64,000 nucleotides of DNA from Poa pratensis (lineage: Eukaryota > Streptophyta > Magnoliopsida > Poales > Poaceae). The notes below the pieces were generated by a model, which did not search any database, was not told the origin of the DNA, and was given only the letters and a program-made list of their open reading frames with translations. This document shows positions 23,489-34,432 of this stretch, piece by piece; the stretch's first letter is position 1, and every line of letters begins with the position of its first letter. Made by a program: the position numbers and the translations under genes. The DNA lies in NCBI GenBank assembly GCA_947311845.1, contig CAMZMU010000059.1, positions 53,419,626 through 53,483,625 on the forward strand, read 5' to 3'.

Positions 23489-23895
23489 ATGGAGATGAAA
23501 ACTACTCTTTGCTTCCTCATGGTGCTTGTGCTGCTAGGAAGTTGCACTACTACTCATGCTGGTACCGCTTCACCCTGTTTCTTTGTGTCCTCTCTCAACT
23601 ATGAGTTAGATAAGTTTTATCCGAGACTGGCTCTACATTTTCAACATCTACATATATAAATCATGTGAGACTTTCAAGATTGGCAAGAAAATAGCATATT
23701 ATTTTAATGATATCTTCTCTGCATACAGCGCAGTGCAACAAGCACCGTATACATAAGCCCTGGTGCGACGATAAATATTGCATAGCAATCTGCCATGATG
23801 AGTACAAAGGAAAAGGACTAACCGTCAAGCAAGCTTGGTGTGGCGGCCCATTTGTTCCCTTTACGTATTGCGACTGCGTTTGTTGTCAAGCCTAG
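23489..23895 (+). CDS. Defensin-like cysteine-rich secreted peptide, two exons
   Basis: Exon 1 is 23489-23561 and exon 2 is 23729-23895, split by a 167-bp GT..AG intron in phase 1. The product is 79 residues. Residues 1-24 form a clear signal peptide (MEMKTTLCFLMVLVLLGSC, small residues THA before the likely cleavage). The mature part has nine cysteines at 27, 37, 42, 46, 62, 72, 74, 76 and 77, including the CxxxC (42-46) and late CxC (72-74) that mark the plant defensin-like (DEFL) cysteine-stabilised fold. An intron just after the signal peptide is also typical for the family. Such peptides are secreted and act in defence against microbes or in reproductive signalling; which applies here cannot be told. 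A second in-frame ATG lies two codons on. The last CC pair gives an odd number of cysteines, which is unusual. The gene is isolated, with a TATA box 59 bp upstream. Confidence 0.85.
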
Positions 23896-23899
23896 AAAT

Positions 23900-25170
23900 C
23901 CAAATCCTGGAGGTGGAGACATACTCATGCAAAGGAGACATGTAGGACAACATCATGTGTTGGGTGTCAAGGTGATGAAAATTAAGGCCTAGTAATAATG
24001 ATGCAATTGTTTGCGGAAATACATTTATACATGCACACCTGGGTGTGGGAGCTATCTTTACCGTCTATTGGCTATTCTGCGTATTGAGATCCGCAAAAAG
24101 CATCTATGAAAGAAATGATTTTTTTGGAAATCCCTAAAAAAGACCAACCTCTTATGGTTTTGTGATGGATCCTGAGAGAGGCGTTCTGTAGGACGAGCTA
24201 AATGCAACCCATTTTTGTGTAAATTCGAAAACGACACTTTAAATTTTCAAAAAATTCCAAGAAAATTCCTGGATGCATGTAGATAATGATGATTTCCACC
24301 AGTGTATAAAATATCAATGCGAAATATTTTGTATTGTGTGCTGTGTGAAAATGACAAAATTCTAAACTGATGTGTTGAACAATGCAGATTTTGAAAAAAA
24401 TTCAATCTATTAGAATTTGTCATTTTTATGTTGGCCGGAATACAAAATTATCGCGTTGAAACTTTGTACTAGAACAAAAAAAAATATGTTGGAAACGACT
24501 ATGCACCTTCAGGCTGAGTGATGAATTGATGATTCCGTTCATGGAGTAAAATGCACACGCAGAACCTACTGTCGATTTTATTTCAGGGTTATGTAAATCT
24601 GGACCGGCCAGTAGCTAGCCATAGAGGGAATCGACGCAAGTTTTAAGATAGTTCCGACTTTCTGCTAAATTGGTTCGTCGTTTGAGCTCCGTATTCGGCC
24701 GAAAAAACACATGGATCCCATTAGACCACGCTTTTATACGGGAAAAAAACTACAGGGTTCCCAAGGGGGACCTAAAAAGAGAAGGAAAACCCGAGAGATT
24801 GATCTACCTGCTCGACTCGCACTCGCCGGCTCCGACAGAGGGATCGACATTGCCAGTCAAGAATCAGCATGACGCACGCGTGGTGTGAGCATGCATGGTT
24901 CCGATGGGTCGACCAAAACAGCTAGCTAGCCGGAGATCAGATCAATTGAAGATGAGCATCGGCCGATCCCCGTTGCTGTTGACATTGCACTTATTATGTG
25001 CAATCAAATATGGGCACCACACATGCGTTCTCACCGTACGAAAGCGGCGGCGCACGCACAAGCAACCTGCTGCATGCACTTAGCAGAAACTAAACCCACG
25101 GAATAAGAAGAAACACAATGGGCACACACGATCGTACGCCTCTTCGATCAAGCTCAGCTCGATCGTACCG
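23900..25170. other. No gene recognised
   Basis: The stretch 24110-24490 is AT-rich with recurring AAATTTTCAAAAAATTCC-like phrases, of a kind common in cereal intergenic DNA and old CACTA or MITE derivatives, but no ends can be placed. AATAAT at about 23991 may serve the defensin-like gene as a polyadenylation signal. 24600-25170 has short palindromes (CTAGCTAG, GATCGTACG) and no coding motif. Confidence 0.4.
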
Positions 25171-25542
25171 GCCATGACCGTCTCGACACACGCTAAGCGC
25201 CGCCGCGTGATGCTGAAACGGAGCCGTGCGCCGGTCGGCTGGAGGAGACCTGCTGCGGCGACGCCGGGCGGCAGGCCGGGAGCTGGCAAGCTGCACGAGG
25301 AAATTGAGGCGTCGGGCCGGGGACCTGGCAGGGCACGAACGCTAGAATCTTATGGTTTGTGGTGGGTTGACCGTCCATCTCGGTTTATTAGGCACAATAC
25401 CAAAATCAGATTTTATCAAGAGTTAGGCATAATTAGCATTAATGATCTCTTAGGAATGTTCTCAACCCCTTCCTCTCCCCAATCTGCAAGCGATTTAGCC
25501 AATGCTCCATTTAATGAGTCCAATGCATGTGCTTCCGATTAA

Positions 25543-27570
25543 ACCTTATTGATCTTTTCTAATTAATTGCACGATTTGGAAGTAATTAACTCGGCAATCC
25601 TCGCATGCCTTGGTCGCAGAGAAACTCCAACTATGCCTAAATAAACCGAGATGGAGGGAATATATCTTCATATGTACAAGGCTGGGCCTCTGTCAAATCA
25701 AATTAGACCTAGTCTACTCAATCTTCTTATTAGACTCCAACCTGCTACATTAGACTAGGTTGCAGAGATGGAGTACGAACTTTTATGGGGTGCTTACCGT
25801 GGTGCACTGAAGTTCCAAGCCTGGGCCTGTGAGATGTGGCACTGGGCTAGGGCAGGCTAGATCTGAACAAGCCCAATTGTGCCTAGTACTAAGTCAGAAT
25901 TGGTCGCAAAAAGATCTTTAAAAAAAACACAAGACGGAAAAAGAAAGTGTGTGTGCACTGCCTTGAGGGCCGGGCTTGGGGCCAGATAATTGAAAAAACC
26001 ATTTTATAAAACACAGCATTCAAACGTGAATGCCACAACAAATTCAGCTGATCGTACTCTTGGCCATGTGGAGGTCTGGGCATATGGCGGAACCGTTAGC
26101 CAAAAAGATCAAGAACGCGGGGTTGGCCCCTTATACCTCTGCTCGGTCGCCAATTTGGGTGTCTTCGGAATCCTTCTAAATATTCAATTACGGTGTTTCT
26201 TGGGTTTGTATCTTCATAAGTACAAACAATTATAAGTAGACTAGTCTAATCAAATTATGCAGTTAATGCACAATTAAACTTCAAATTGAAGTTATACTTT
26301 TACAAAATATCACATAGGACACATGTGACACCAGCTAAATATTCCTGCCCCCGACCGAGTGGAGATGAGAAGACGAGATTCAAGGAATAGCTGATAATTG
26401 GCACTTCCTACATTCTAGAATCACCTATTTGGTTGCATATAAAATTGATAGTATTGTAATATAAAAAATTCAGCCAAGTTATTTTCTACATTTTTACACT
26501 CTATACAATCTTCCCAGTTTTGTAGATACAAAATAATACTATGAATAAAGAACTTACAAAAGTGTAATGAGACAATACAGTTTTTTAGATTTACATTGAA
26601 ATCCATCATACCAAGGGAGTATATATGTTAAACATCCCCCCCCCCCCCCCCCCCCCCAATTATTAAAATATATTTTACAAAAATACACTTTCAATCAAGC
26701 CTAAAACAGCATTTGTAATTGAATGCTATGACCAATATGTATTTTAATGTACGCGCATGTCTTCCATTTATTCTACAAGTTTATCTAAAATAATATAGTA
26801 TGATAGTATATAGACGGATTTTTAACAACATAACTTCAATTACAAGAAAAATACAAGTAAAAAAGTTTGATATAAATAGATAACATGGTTTTAACTCGTC
26901 TCTAGACCACACAAAGTTGTTATGCACCTTGTAGGAAACTAGTTTAATAGTGAAAATGTCTAGTCTATAGATAATTAGTTTAGACTTAAAAAAGAAAATG
27001 ACAGAATATATTTGTAATACTCGTAAACAAGATAATTAGTTTAGACATATGAAAAAAATGGCATGTTGCATCCGATTGCTTAAGATGATTATCTAAGAAG
27101 AGAGCGAGATACGTAATAAGTTTTGGTACATCCCTAATGGGTATCCAGTTGAGCCCGAACACGATGCAAACAAATATAGAGATTTCTCGCAACACATCAA
27201 AACATCGAGAACCGACGGATTTATAATCAGATTCAACATGATCTTGTTGAGCATTAGTCAAACCTCTTCAACACTTCATAGTTATGGTTTCAGCATAATC
27301 CTTACTTCATTCGAATTGGATTTGAATACTTTGGTTTGTAAACTTTAAATTTGTAATATTCGTAAATTGTTTGAATCTTAAATATTATGTTCGGATATAA
27401 TGTGTGTGTGCAAATATTTAGTTAAAATGTAGTATGTAAACCAAAACTAGGATTAATTTTATTGGATAGGATAGGAGCCGCTTTTATTTGGCGGACCAAA
27501 TATAATCTCTCCTACCTAAAACATACCCAAAGTTCATCGATCCATCTATTTTTGTCAAACCATCTGCATC
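25543..27570. other. AT-rich intergenic DNA with a C homopolymer
   Basis: No gene or clear transposon border is visible. A run of about 24 C occurs at 26634-26657. Short AT-rich open frames carry no domain. Confidence 0.5.
26634..26657. repeat. Poly-C tract
   Basis: About two dozen consecutive C bases in an AT-rich context. Its true length is uncertain because such runs are sequenced poorly. Confidence 0.85.
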
Positions 27571-27576
27571 AAAATC

Positions 27577-27954
27577 GTGCAAACGCGCGAATTACGCGAT
27601 GGCCTCCCGACCCGCGGCGTGCTGCGCAACCTGCGCCCGATCCTCACTGCCAAGGAGCTCCAGGCGGCCAACCTCCAGGGGGAACACCGCGGCCGCGGCG
27701 GCGGGCTGCCCGTGCAGGTGGTGGACGCCCGCGCCGGGATCATCGAGCTGGAGATGTCTGGGTGCGAGAGCGGCCGCGGCACGAGCGTCAAGGGCGAGGG
27801 GTATGTGGAGTTCGTCAACGACTGCAGCTTCACCGTCGGCGGCGTGGTCCTGATCTGGGCCTTCAAGCCTCGCTTCAGCCCCCTCTATCTTGTCATGGCC
27901 AGGAAACCAAGAACCCCCACTCCAACGTCTGCATCTAGTAGTACTCCTAGTTAG
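27577..27954 (+). CDS. Short B3-domain-like protein (125 aa)
   Basis: The frame opens MQTRELRDGLPTRG. Residues about 15-95 have the outline of a plant B3 DNA-binding domain of the DUF313/REM-like kind: an LT-K-L segment near the start, a central GGLPVQVVDARAG and I-ELEM strand, then GYVEFVNDCSFTVGGVVLIW ending in AFKPR, which matches the usual 'W-FV-D..L..GD.v.lW.F' ending. B3 proteins of this type are usually longer and nuclear; this one has little besides the domain and the key GD is replaced by GG. The tail is Pro/Ser/Thr-rich. Two other frames are also long because the DNA is GC-rich (about 70 per cent), but they lack any domain. It may be an intact small gene or a fragment. Confidence 0.5.
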   Translation: MQTRELRDGLPTRGVLRNLRPILTAKELQAANLQGEHRGRGGGLPVQVVDARAGIIELEMSGCESGRGTSVKGEGYVEFVNDCSFTVGGVVLIWAFKPRFSPLYLVMARKPRTPTPTSASSSTPS

Positions 27955-28740
27955 GGCCATTTCTCTTGTGGATGCAAAAAAATTGACAATTACATTTGTA
28001 TCATCATTGTTCGTTACGCAACAGCCATCTCTTTGCACCCTTGTATTCCATTGCAGTAGCAACAAAATCGGCCGAGTCAGAGCCCAAACATTTGAGAAAA
28101 TTTTGTTACATTACTATAATCTTTTGAAAACTGACGACCAGGAGCTCTGATTAATTTACGCAGCCAAACAGGGAGTAGTATATTGCAATGCTGGAAAAAG
28201 AAGAAAATAAACAGAGCCCACCATCAGTACGTCGTTTCTTTAGATTCACAACATAGTTCCTTGGATACAAGGCAAGTTGCCTCTCGACTTCTCGGGCACT
28301 GTCTTAGTATTATGCAATTGGAACCCTTAAGCAAGACTTTCTTGAGTTCAGAAACATTATTCAGGCTACACCTTTGCGGCCACGTTGGCTTATCCTTGAT
28401 TTGTAATAAGTTATTCGCATACTTTTGTTACGCTGCTACCTTTTGATTAATATAAAATGGCTGTGTGCATCATCACGATGCAGAGGCCAGGCTACCCATT
28501 TCTAAAAAAAAAAAGAAACATTATTCAGGCGAGAAAGCTGGTACGACGTGTCAACTGTCAACGATCCTGTATGCCTACACCGGGCTTTCCTAGTCGACGC
28601 TTAAAGCATTGCCTACCCTTTTTTTTTAGAACGTAAAGCGTTGCCTACCGTGGTGCCGCGTGAAGACTACCGTCTGTTGGGCCGGCCCAGGTAGAGTGCT
28701 ACTGTGTTTATTTTTCGTTTCTCTTTGTCTTTGTCTTTTT
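27955..28740. other. No gene recognised
   Basis: AT-rich DNA with a short A tract at 28505-28515 and T tract near 28620. AACGTAAAGCGTTGCCTACC near 28630 repeats a phrase from 28600. GGGCCGGCCCA at about 28678-28688 begins the GC-rich region before the DCD gene. Confidence 0.4.
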
Positions 28741-28753
28741 CGGCGAATCCTTT

Positions 28754-28832
28754 ATGCCGCCCGTTAGCGCCGCATAACCCTAGCGCCGCCTGAAGAGATC
28801 CATCGCGAAACGTTATTTGGGCCGGCCCACTG
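28754..28832 (+). promoter_or_regulatory. Hairpin and GGGCCGGCCC block upstream of the DCD gene
   Basis: ATGCCGCCCGTTAGCGCCGCAT (28754-28775, an imperfect hairpin) is followed 43 bp later by TTTGGGCCGGCCCACTG (28816-28832). GGGCC/GGCCC (site II-like) motifs are common in plant promoters of housekeeping genes. The same pair of motifs, inverted, is found at 32912-32978 on the far side of the gene and minisatellite. Confidence 0.45.
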
Positions 28833-29032
28833 CTTCCTTCGTCTGCTTCCCCTTCGGCAGCCCTAGCTCAGCCACGCCGCCGCCGATTCCCAGCGCCGTT
28901 GGTTTATTGGGGGCGGCGGCGCTCTACCGCCGGCGAATCTGTCCCTGATCCCTCCGCTATCAGTTCTCCGGTAAGAGGATCACGTCGTGCATCATATCCA
29001 TGGCCTTCTAGCAGAGACGGAGGGAAATCCTC

Positions 29033-29110
29033 ATGGGTTCGGGAGGAGGTCGTGCTCCAGGGTTCCTATGTCCGAGCAAGCCGTACCAGATCTTGCCGGC
29101 GGCGCAGCTG
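29033..29110 (+). other. Upstream open frame in the DCD leader
   Basis: An ATG at 29033 opens MGSGGGRAPGFLCPSK and the 26-codon frame runs into a donor-like CTG|GTACGT at 29111. Before it, a GTAAGA donor (about 28971) and CTTCTAGCAG acceptor (about 29013) suggest a leader intron. It could be a separate upstream exon of the DCD gene, but phase 0 at 29110 does not join in frame to the DCD start exon at 29748, so I treat it as leader. Confidence 0.3.
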
Positions 29111-29748
29111 GTACGTTTTTTCCTCTATAGCATCCGCGATATCCCGGCGGGAACCTCTACTGTTTTGCATCTGTAGGCGGCTTTGTTTGTCGAGCTCCTG
29201 TGGGTGGGGTGCTCAACTGTTTCCTTCTGTTTGCGTTGTGGATTGCGAGGTACGGAGTAGCTCACTGCAATTTCGACGTGGAGCTCGTGCGGTGGATCTA
29301 TTGTCTGGAATTTTTAGGTGTTGGTCTGGTTGCGCGTCTCCTGGAATTTCTTAATTCCTGCAATGAGTGTTTGTATGGTGCTGTTGGAATTTCCTCAAAC
29401 TATGGGTGTTTGATGTGAGAGCTAGAATCAAGAAACCTTTGGACGCAAACACAACTAGATAGGCTTCTAAATGTCCATTGTTCAGGTTTGGGAGAATTTG
29501 GTAAGCCGGGGTTTATGGACATGATGTTTTTAACCAACCAGTTTGACAGTTCATACAATCTTGCTGTCTAAGTAAAATGTTGCCTATATCAGTGCCCCTT
29601 TGATCACTAGTTTAAAATTTGTGATCACTACAGTATTTGTGTTGGTCGGTGTGATAATGGATCCTCTATACATAATTTTGCTGCTGCAGTGTACCTACAT
29701 GTTTACTGATGGTTGTGTTTTGCATACTTTTGACATGTTTTTCAAAGA

Positions 29749-30761
29749 ATGAGTACTGGAAGGAAGACTGGGGCCAACAAGGTCGCAAAGCCAAAACAAG
29801 ATAAAAGCAATACAGGGCGGTATAGCGACCAATCATTTTCTGCACGTAATCTCGGGGAATATGAGCTAGCAGGAGTTATTTTTGGCTGCACGCACCAAAC
29901 GATCAATGAATGCCTCTCTAAACAGCTATTTGGTTAGTAAATTTCTTGAGCCGTATCATGTGTATGACAATTTCACTACAGTGAACATATTGTTGTCCTC
30001 TCTTACCTCTATATAAATTCATGTACTGACATCAGATAATACTTGATTTCTGGAACATTAGCTTGTTTCTTATCACTATTTTTTGTTGAACTGCTCACTA
30101 ATTTTGAATGCATTGTCTTGCTACCTTTTGTTTCATAGGTTTGCCTTATGGCCATTTCTCCTATGTGAAGAATATTAAACCCGGACTGCCTCTATTTCTG
30201 TTCAATTATAGTGACAGAAAAATGCATGGCATTTTCGAGGCTGCAACTCCTGGCGAGCTTGCCATTGACCAATTGGCTTGGAGTCGTGATGGTAGAACAA
30301 AGACACAATATCCCGCACAGGTATCAGCGTATTAACAGTTTGCTCTTATCCCTTTGCTAGCTGCTACGACCCTTTGCTCTTATCCCTCCTTGGTTGTGTT
30401 GCTGTGTTGTTGACAGCAGAGATATGCATGTGTGATAGTGCTGCCTGCTTGTGTGCTAACTCCATATTCCTTTAACCTGGAGGTATGGCTTCGGCTGGTT
30501 TGGTATTATCCATATGTGATTCATTATTTTGACCTGCCAAGTGGAATTCTTGCTGCCCAGCCAATGATGTTGAACTGAGACTAATTTTTCTGGTTTAGAA
30601 CAGATGCTACACTTAGTCCCTAATTTGTATCCAGTGATGTGTTTAGCAGTGCATCACACACTGCCTAACTGAGGATAATCCTAACCCTAATCCCTTCTTT
30701 TTAGTTTCTGTCTTTTTCTTTTCTTCTTGTTTTGCAGGAAAACAGGTTGAAGCTGAGATGA
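29749..30761 (+). CDS. Truncated DCD-domain protein, three exons
   Basis: Exons 29749-29932, 30139-30320 and 30738-30761 join in frame (390 bp, 129 aa). Residues about 34-122 match the Development and Cell Death (DCD) domain: the ELAGVIFGCTHQT start, the KQLFGLP hinge across the first intron, the PGLPLFLFNYSDRKMHGIFEA centre and AWSRDGRTKTQYPAQ. The family acts in stress-induced programmed cell death signalling in plants. In full proteins the domain continues for about 40 residues with conserved Phe/Trp positions; here exon 3 adds only ENRLKLR before a stop, so the domain is cut short. The basic N-terminus (MSTGRKTGANKVAKPK) fits a nuclear or cytosolic protein. AATAAA lies at 30873-30878 and the minisatellite begins about 50 bp later. 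Exon 3 could instead belong to the trailer if intron 2 is retained; then a stop follows after VSAY. Confidence 0.7.
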
Positions 30762-30872
30762 AATTTAAGAGATAATACAAGACTTCTAGTTTAGGAATAG
30801 ATTTAATTGTCCTTTTGTAATTCAGTTTATTTGTAAATCAATTGTAAAGACAATGTATTGTTGTAAATAATC

Positions 30873-30878
30873 AATAAA
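30873..30878 (+). terminator. Polyadenylation signal of the DCD gene
   Basis: AATAAA in a T- and AT-rich stretch, 112 bp after the stop codon, with TTTGTTTGTCTTTT following as a downstream element. Confidence 0.6.
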
Positions 30879-30924
30879 GTTATTTGTTTGTCTTTTCTAA
30901 AATTCTATAAATTGTAATATGTGT

Positions 30925-32467
30925 TAAAATGGTTCCAAACCGAAAAAATGGTTCCGATTTTTCGAAAATGGTTCCTTTTTGAAAATGGTTTCGAACCAAA
31001 AAAATGGATCCTTTTTGAAAATGGTCCCAAACCGAAAAAATGGTTCCGATTTTTGAAAATGGTTCCGAACCGAAAAAATGGTTCGTTTTTGAAAATGGTT
31101 CCGAATTTGAAAATGGTTCCGAATGAAAAAAATGGTTCCGATTTTTCGAAAATGGTTCCTTTTTGAAAATGTTTCCGAACCGAAAAAATGGTTCCTTTTT
31201 TAAAAATGGTTCTGAACCGAAAAAATGGTTCCGATTTTTGAAAATGGTTACCGAATGAAAAAAAAGGTTCCGATTTTTCAAAAATGGTTCCTTTTTGAAA
31301 ATGGTTCCGAACCGAAAAAATGGTTCCGATTTTTTAAAATGGTTCCAAACCGAAAAAATGGTTCCTATTTTTCGAAAATGGTTCCTTTTTTAAAATGGTT
31401 CCGAACCGAAAAAATGGTTCCGATTTTTGAAAATGTTTCCGATTTTTGAAAATGGTTCCAAACCGAAAAAAATGGTTGCTTTTTGAAAATGGTCAAACCG
31501 AAAAAATGGTTCCGATTTTTCAAAAATGGTTCCTTTTTAAAATGGTTCCTTTTTTAAAATGGTTCCGATTTTTTGAAAATGGTTCCTTTTTAAAAATGGT
31601 TTCGAACCGAAAAAACGGTTCCGATTTTTGAAAATGGTTCTGATTTTTTAAAATGGTTCCAAACCGAAAAAATGGTTTCGATTTTTCGAAAATGGTTCCG
31701 AACCAAAAAAATGGTTCCTTTTTTAAAATGGTTCCGAACCGAAAAAATGGTTCCTTTTTTAAATGGTTCCGAACCGAAAAAATGGTTCCGATTTTTGAAA
31801 ATGGTTCCAAACCGAAAAAATGGTTCCGATTTTTGAAAATGGTTCCGAACCTAAAAAATGGTTCCAAACCGAAAAAATGGTTTCGATTTTTCGAAAATGG
31901 TTCCTTTTTTAAAATGGTTCCAAACCGAAAAAATGGTTCCAATTTTTGAAAATGGTTCCGATTTTTTAAAATGGTTCCAAACCGAAAAAATGGTTCCGAT
32001 TTTTGGAAAATGGTTACAAACCGAAAAAATGGTTCCTTTTTTAAAATGGTTCCGAACCGAAAAAATGGTTCCTTTTTGAAAATGGTTCCCGAATTAAAAA
32101 AATGGTTCCGATTTTTCGAAAATGGTTCCTTTTTGAAATTGGTTCCGAACCGAAAAAATGATTCCGACTTTTTAAAATGGTTCCAAACCGAAAGAATGGT
32201 TCCGATTTTTCGAAAATGGTTCCTTTTTAAAAATAGTTCCGAACCGAAAAAATGGTTCCGGTTTTTGAAAATGGTTCTGATTTTTGAAAATGGTTCCAAA
32301 CCGAAAAAATGGTTCCGATTTTTCGAAAATGGTTCCTTTTTTAAAATGGTTCCAAATTTAAAAATGTTTCAAATTGAAAAATGGTTCCAAATTTTCAAAT
32401 GGTTCCAAATTTGAAATTTTTTCATTTTGAAAATGGTTCCAATATAAAAAATGGTTCCATTTTGAAC
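30925..32467. repeat. 1.5-kb ATGGTTCC minisatellite
   Basis: The region is built from blocks AAAATGGTTCC followed by GAACCGAAAA, GATTTTTCGAAA or TTTTTGAAA. Blocks are 16-24 bp, and two or three block types alternate in higher-order patterns of about 55-60 bp. Because the blocks hold no stop on either strand in several frames, long open frames arise on both strands (up to 259 codons on the minus strand at 31520-32299). These are by-products, not genes. Copies become degenerate at the right end (32340-32467). Confidence 0.95.
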
Positions 32468-32911
32468 GTACACATATCTCTGTTGAAACGAAAAAGTTAT
32501 AACACGAAAGTTGTGTAAAACTGGGAGTTTCATCTACACGTGAAAGGATTTTTCAAACTGTCGACTGAGTGTGACAAAGTTAACAAAATTATCTAAAAAT
32601 ATTGAAAACTTCGGTCCAAAATTAAGAAGCTACATTTCACGAAACTCGAAACCGATCACGGGAATGGAACCTAATCGTGAACGTACACATATTTCGTGTA
32701 TAAATTATTTTGAAATGAAATATATTTTTTGTGTTAGATGGAGTATGTGTTAATTTTTCAAACAAGCAGTTTGAAAGCAACGAGGAAGCAGCGAACGTGC
32801 CAAAGTAAGAAGCAGGCAAAGGAAAGTACGAAACGTAACGAGAATCAGTGGAAGAAGCAGCGAAGGAACAGAAAGTGGTATGAACGAACGTCCAGCGAGC
32901 GAAAAGAAGGC

Positions 32912-32978
32912 AATGGGCCGGCCCACGACGGGAAGCACGTAGGCGTCGCAACTTCAATGCGGCGCTAACGAGCGCCGC
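32912..32978 (-). repeat. Inverted counterpart of the hairpin/GGGCCGGCCC block
   Basis: ATGGGCCGGCCCACG (32912-32926) and the hairpin GCGGCGCTAACGAGCGCCGC (32959-32978, 8-bp stem, 4-base loop). On the minus strand the order and CGTTAGCGCCGCAT agree with 28762-28775. The two blocks point toward each other across 4.2 kb. Confidence 0.6.
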
Positions 32979-32979
32979 A

Positions 32980-33420
32980 AAGCACCTCCCGTCTTTTTCC
33001 TTCTTCTTGTTTTTTTTGTTCTATGTTATAAAGTTGAGGACAAAGGTGATATAGTTAAAATTGTTCATAACAAAAAACTTGTTCGTGCTGTTAATTTTTT
33101 TTGCAATAGTTTTAAAAAATGTTCATATGAACATAAAATGTTCACATAGTATAGAATAATTGTTCATGATATTTTAACAATATATTCATATGGTTCAAAT
33201 ATATGTAATATGCAAAGAAAAAATGTTTACGTTGTTCAAAAACAAGTTATGGATAAAAAATGCTCGTGTAATTAAATTATTTATCCACATGAGTTACAAA
33301 AATCATATAATTTTTTTAAAAATAAACTAAAACATAAACAAGCTACTAAAAATAGAAAATAAATAAAAAAGAAAAAACGAAAAACTGAGGAAAATAAAAA
33401 TGAAATAACAAAAGTAAAAA
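32980..33420. other. AT-rich stretch without gene
   Basis: Mostly A/T-rich DNA with repeated TGTTCATA-type phrases. No frame or transposon end is recognised. Confidence 0.5.
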
Positions 33421-33434
33421 AAATCAAAGAACCA

Positions 33435-33605
33435 ACAACGCCAAAGCCACCATCGCCTTCCACCAGGAGTTCAGAGCGATGCTGGCCAAGACCCTGCACG
33501 AGTTGCACCACTGCCAGTCGAGGATGCCCCGCGCAACCCCCTCGTGCGCGAGGAATGGAGCGCCCACCGCCGCCAACACCACACAAGTGTTTGCCCGGCG
33601 ACCCT
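33435..33605 (+). pseudogene. Short gag-like or unknown coding remnant
   Basis: One frame from about 33435 reads ATIAFHQEFRAMLAKTLHEL, with coding composition in AT-rich surroundings, then is lost in GC-rich sequence. It may be a remnant of a retroelement polyprotein; the match is too short to name. Confidence 0.2.
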
Positions 33606-33609
33606 ACCG

Positions 33610-33775
33610 GTGGTGGTGGGGGAGGACGGGTGGGAGGCGCAAGAGCTGGTGCCGGCTCTGGTTCCGCGTGGGGATGACTCAGAGTGCTCCTCACCGGTGG
33701 TTTTGGGGAGGACGGGTGGGAGGCGCAAGAGCTGGTGCCGGCTCCGGTTCCGCGTGGGGATGACTCAGAGTGCTT
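33610..33775. repeat. 86-bp GC-rich tandem duplication
   Basis: GGAGGACGGGTGGGAGGCGC starts at 33621 and again at 33707. The units end with GGGGATGACTCAGAGTGCT and differ at few positions. Confidence 0.85.
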
Positions 33776-33779
33776 TGTT

Positions 33780-34424
33780 TCCTTCTCTTATATTCTTCTA
33801 ATTCTAATCACAATCCTTTCTTCATGGAAAATTACACTTTCCTAACCTTCTCGACAATGTTCTAAATCCACATATGTTGTTTGTAATCGTTATTGTTAGT
33901 TAATATGGTCCATATGTTAGGCGAAAAGTGTCTTTGACTCCCGAGGACCAATGATCCTGATATGTCAAAAATGTAAACAAATATTTACGAGTTTATTTAA
34001 AAAGAAAAATCCTGGATGTAGCCAATGGTATATCCGAGAAACAAGTAAAATCGAATTTAAATATTTTTTATTCTGGGCTACACAGACAAAATCTGATAAA
34101 TTTGGAGATTTAAAAATGTGCATATTCAAATCCACACTTTTGTCATTTTTATGCAGCCAATATACATAGTGTTTGGAGTTAATTTTTTGCACATTTGTGG
34201 AATAAATCATTGGCTCGTCTAGGATTTTTCTAAAAAAAATTAAAACTCGTAAACATTATTTTTGATCTTTTATAATACCAGGATCACTCGAGATCGGGAG
34301 TACGAAATCTCCTCTCGACTGGTAGGCAGTCCTAGAAAAAAATTCATACAAAGCGGGCTCCGCATCGATGATTTCCACAGAATAAGAAATCATCGTCCCA
34401 CATATACCGGCCGGCGGCCGGACC
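33780..34424. other. No gene recognised
   Basis: AT-rich intergenic DNA up to a GC-rich patch (CCGGCCGGCGGCCGG) at about 34408-34421. No coding motif is seen. Confidence 0.5.
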
Positions 34425-34432
34425 AGCCGCGC

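Noticed and set aside
24110..24490. AT-rich repeat-like stretch resembling CACTA or MITE debris
   Set aside because: No inverted ends or duplication could be placed; listed only as intergenic DNA.
25174..25542. 122-codon plus-strand open frame beginning MTVSTHAKRRRVM
   Set aside because: Basic N-terminus then unrelated AT-rich sequence; no domain, no promoter or splice signals, overlapping frames equally open.
26403..26622. Possible MITE ending in GGGAGTA
   Set aside because: Left end CTTCCTACATT and right end do not form a convincing inverted repeat and no target duplication is seen.
29485..29502. Micro-exon-like GTTTGGGAGAATTTG between CAG and GTAAGC upstream of the DCD start
   Set aside because: Including it does not restore a frame between the upstream ATG at 29033 and the DCD exon.
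31520..32299. 259-codon minus-strand open frame
   Set aside because: It lies wholly in the ATGGTTCC minisatellite and arises from stop-free repeat units.
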